Positions 4,581 to 5,471 of a DNA stretch of 5,471 bases are shown piece after piece. Position 1 is the stretch's first letter; every line of letters begins with the position of its first letter. The stretch covers positions 1-5,471 of the forward strand of contig JAAZUX010000069.1 in assembly GCA_018623955.1 (NCBI GenBank), given 5' to 3'. Under the pieces are notes generated by a model. The model was not told the origin of the DNA. It searched no databases and worked only from the letters and a program-made list of their open reading frames with translations. Origin of the DNA: Flavobacteriaceae bacterium. GTDB lineage: Bacteria > Bacteroidota > Bacteroidia > Flavobacteriales > Flavobacteriaceae. The translations under genes and the position numbers were made by a program.

Positions 4581-5471
4581 TTAAACCCAAGCCAGTTCAA
4601 CCACTTCCTCCAAAACGCGGTTAAGGGTGTCAAAAACCTCCTTGGGATCATTGGCAGTAACCATGGCGGTTCTGTAAGGTTTAAAATTGGGAATTCCCTT
4701 AAAGTAATTGGTGTAATGGCGTCTGGTCTCCAAAACTCCCAAAACCTCACCTTTCCAGGCAATAGACATTTCCAAGTGCCTTTTGGCCACCTCAACCCGG
4801 TCTTTTAGCGTGGGGGGATCGCAATGCGTTCCTTTTTCAAAATAGTGTTTGACTTGATTGAAAAACCAGGGATTCCCGATACTGGCCCTCCCGATCATGG
4901 CACCATCCAAACCATAACGGTCGCGCATTTCCATGGCTCTTTCGGGACTGTCCACATCTCCGTTTCCAAAAACAGGAATGTGCATTCTGGGATTGTTCTT
5001 GACCTCGGCAATGGGTTTCCAATCGGCATCGCCTTTGTACATTTGAGCCCGGGTCCTCCCATGGATGGAAATGGCTTTGGCCCCAACATCTTGGAGTCGC
5101 TCTGCCACCTCCACGATTTTGATCGAGTCGTGGTCCCAGCCCAAACGCGTTTTGACCGTCAATGGCAATGAAGTGTGTTTGGCCATTTCGGCTGTCAATT
5201 TCACCATCAGTGGAATGTCTCTCAGAATTCCCGCTCCGGCCCCTTTGCTCACAACCTTTTTTACGGGGCAACCAAAGTTGATGTCGATGATATCGGGCTT
5301 AGACGCCTCAACAATTTCTACAGAGCGTAACATGGAGTCCAAATTGGCCCCAAAAATTTGTATGCCCACAGGACGTTCTTTTTCGTAAATGTCTAGTTTC
5401 TGAACGCTTTTTGCGGCATCACGGATCAAGCCCTCGCTGGAAATGAATTCGGTATAAACCACATCGGCACC
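4581..5471 (-). CDS. dusB: tRNA-dihydrouridine synthase, DusB type (5' end outside window)
   Basis: This is an FMN-dependent enzyme that reduces uridine to dihydrouridine in the D-loop of tRNAs using NADPH. The visible 296 residues run from GADVVYTEFISSEG to the stop; about 35 N-terminal residues, including the usual APMxxVTDxPFR motif, are beyond the edge, and the GTG at 5462 is internal. Motifs in order are: IQIFGAN; DINFGCPVKKV with the catalytic cysteine (about residue 68 from the edge); KGAGAGIL; TVKTRLGWD; SIHGRTRAQMYKGDADW, contributing the FMN-site His and Arg; and VFGNGDV and GAMIGRASIGNPWFF, which bind the FMN phosphate. A C-terminal helical tRNA-binding domain follows (R-H-Y-x-x-Y-F-K-G). 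The family is certain. DusB is chosen over DusA or DusC because of KKVVSKGAGAGIL and total length, and because Bacteroidota usually carry DusB-type enzymes. Confidence 0.93.
   Translation of the reverse strand, partial: GADVVYTEFISSEGLIRDAAKSVQKLDIYEKERPVGIQIFGANLDSMLRSVEIVEASKPDIIDINFGCPVKKVVSKGAGAGILRDIPLMVKLTAEMAKHTSLPLTVKTRLGWDHDSIKIVEVAERLQDVGAKAISIHGRTRAQMYKGDADWKPIAEVKNNPRMHIPVFGNGDVDSPERAMEMRDRYGLDGAMIGRASIGNPWFFNQVKHYFEKGTHCDPPTLKDRVEVAKRHLEMSIAWKGEVLGVLETRRHYTNYFKGIPNFKPYRTAMVTANDPKEVFDTLNRVLEEVVELAWV

Noticed and set aside
4565..4600. Possible terminator at the permease/dusB junction
   Set aside because: Only a four-base GGGT/ACCC pairing with mismatches could be drawn, and no T run follows, so it is not called.
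4412..5388. Several ORFs of 64-144 codons overlapping the dusB region on both strands
   Set aside because: dusB motifs are continuous through the whole region in one frame; the others are shadow frames.

Overview
The window looks like chromosome of a member of the Bacteroidota, most probably a marine-type flavobacterium. Three things point there: the RbfA, LolC/E-like permease and DUF2452 proteins have flavobacterial-style sequences, promoter candidates fit the Bacteroidota -7 box TAnnTTTG rather than a sigma70 TATAAT box, and Shine-Dalgarno sequences are weak or absent. The genus assignment is open; it rests on recalled family patterns, not on a search.

Layout from left to right: the 3' end of a sulfatase gene (+), interrupted by an in-frame TAA 28 codons before what looks like its ancestral stop; an AraC-family cupin/HTH regulator (-) ending against it; a 213-base intergenic region with short perfect palindromes; an unrecognised 118-residue membrane-anchored protein and a 30-residue single-helix microprotein (+), which abut exactly and are followed by a terminator-like hairpin; a DUF2452 protein (+) with its own promoter; a secreted or lipoprotein CAP-domain protein (-); rbfA followed after 3 bases by a LolC/E-type (FtsX-like) ABC permease (+); and the 3' part of a tRNA-dihydrouridine synthase gene (-), cut by the right edge.

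The genes form short units rather than one system. The sulfatase and AraC regulator may belong to a sulfated-glycan utilisation locus lying mostly to the left. The rbfA-permease pair and dusB are housekeeping: ribosome maturation, lipoprotein export and tRNA modification. Three convergent gene pairs meet tail to tail with 1 to 5 bases between stop codons (the first if the interrupted sulfatase tail is counted), so terminators, where visible, overlap coding sequence.

I found no CRISPR array, tRNA, rRNA, insertion sequence or clear new defence or mobile system. The items most worth a second look are the interrupted sulfatase, the A9 slippery tract at the end of the 118-residue gene with an open -1 frame running through the DUF2452 gene, the 30-residue microprotein, and the overlapping divergent promoters between the CAP gene and rbfA.
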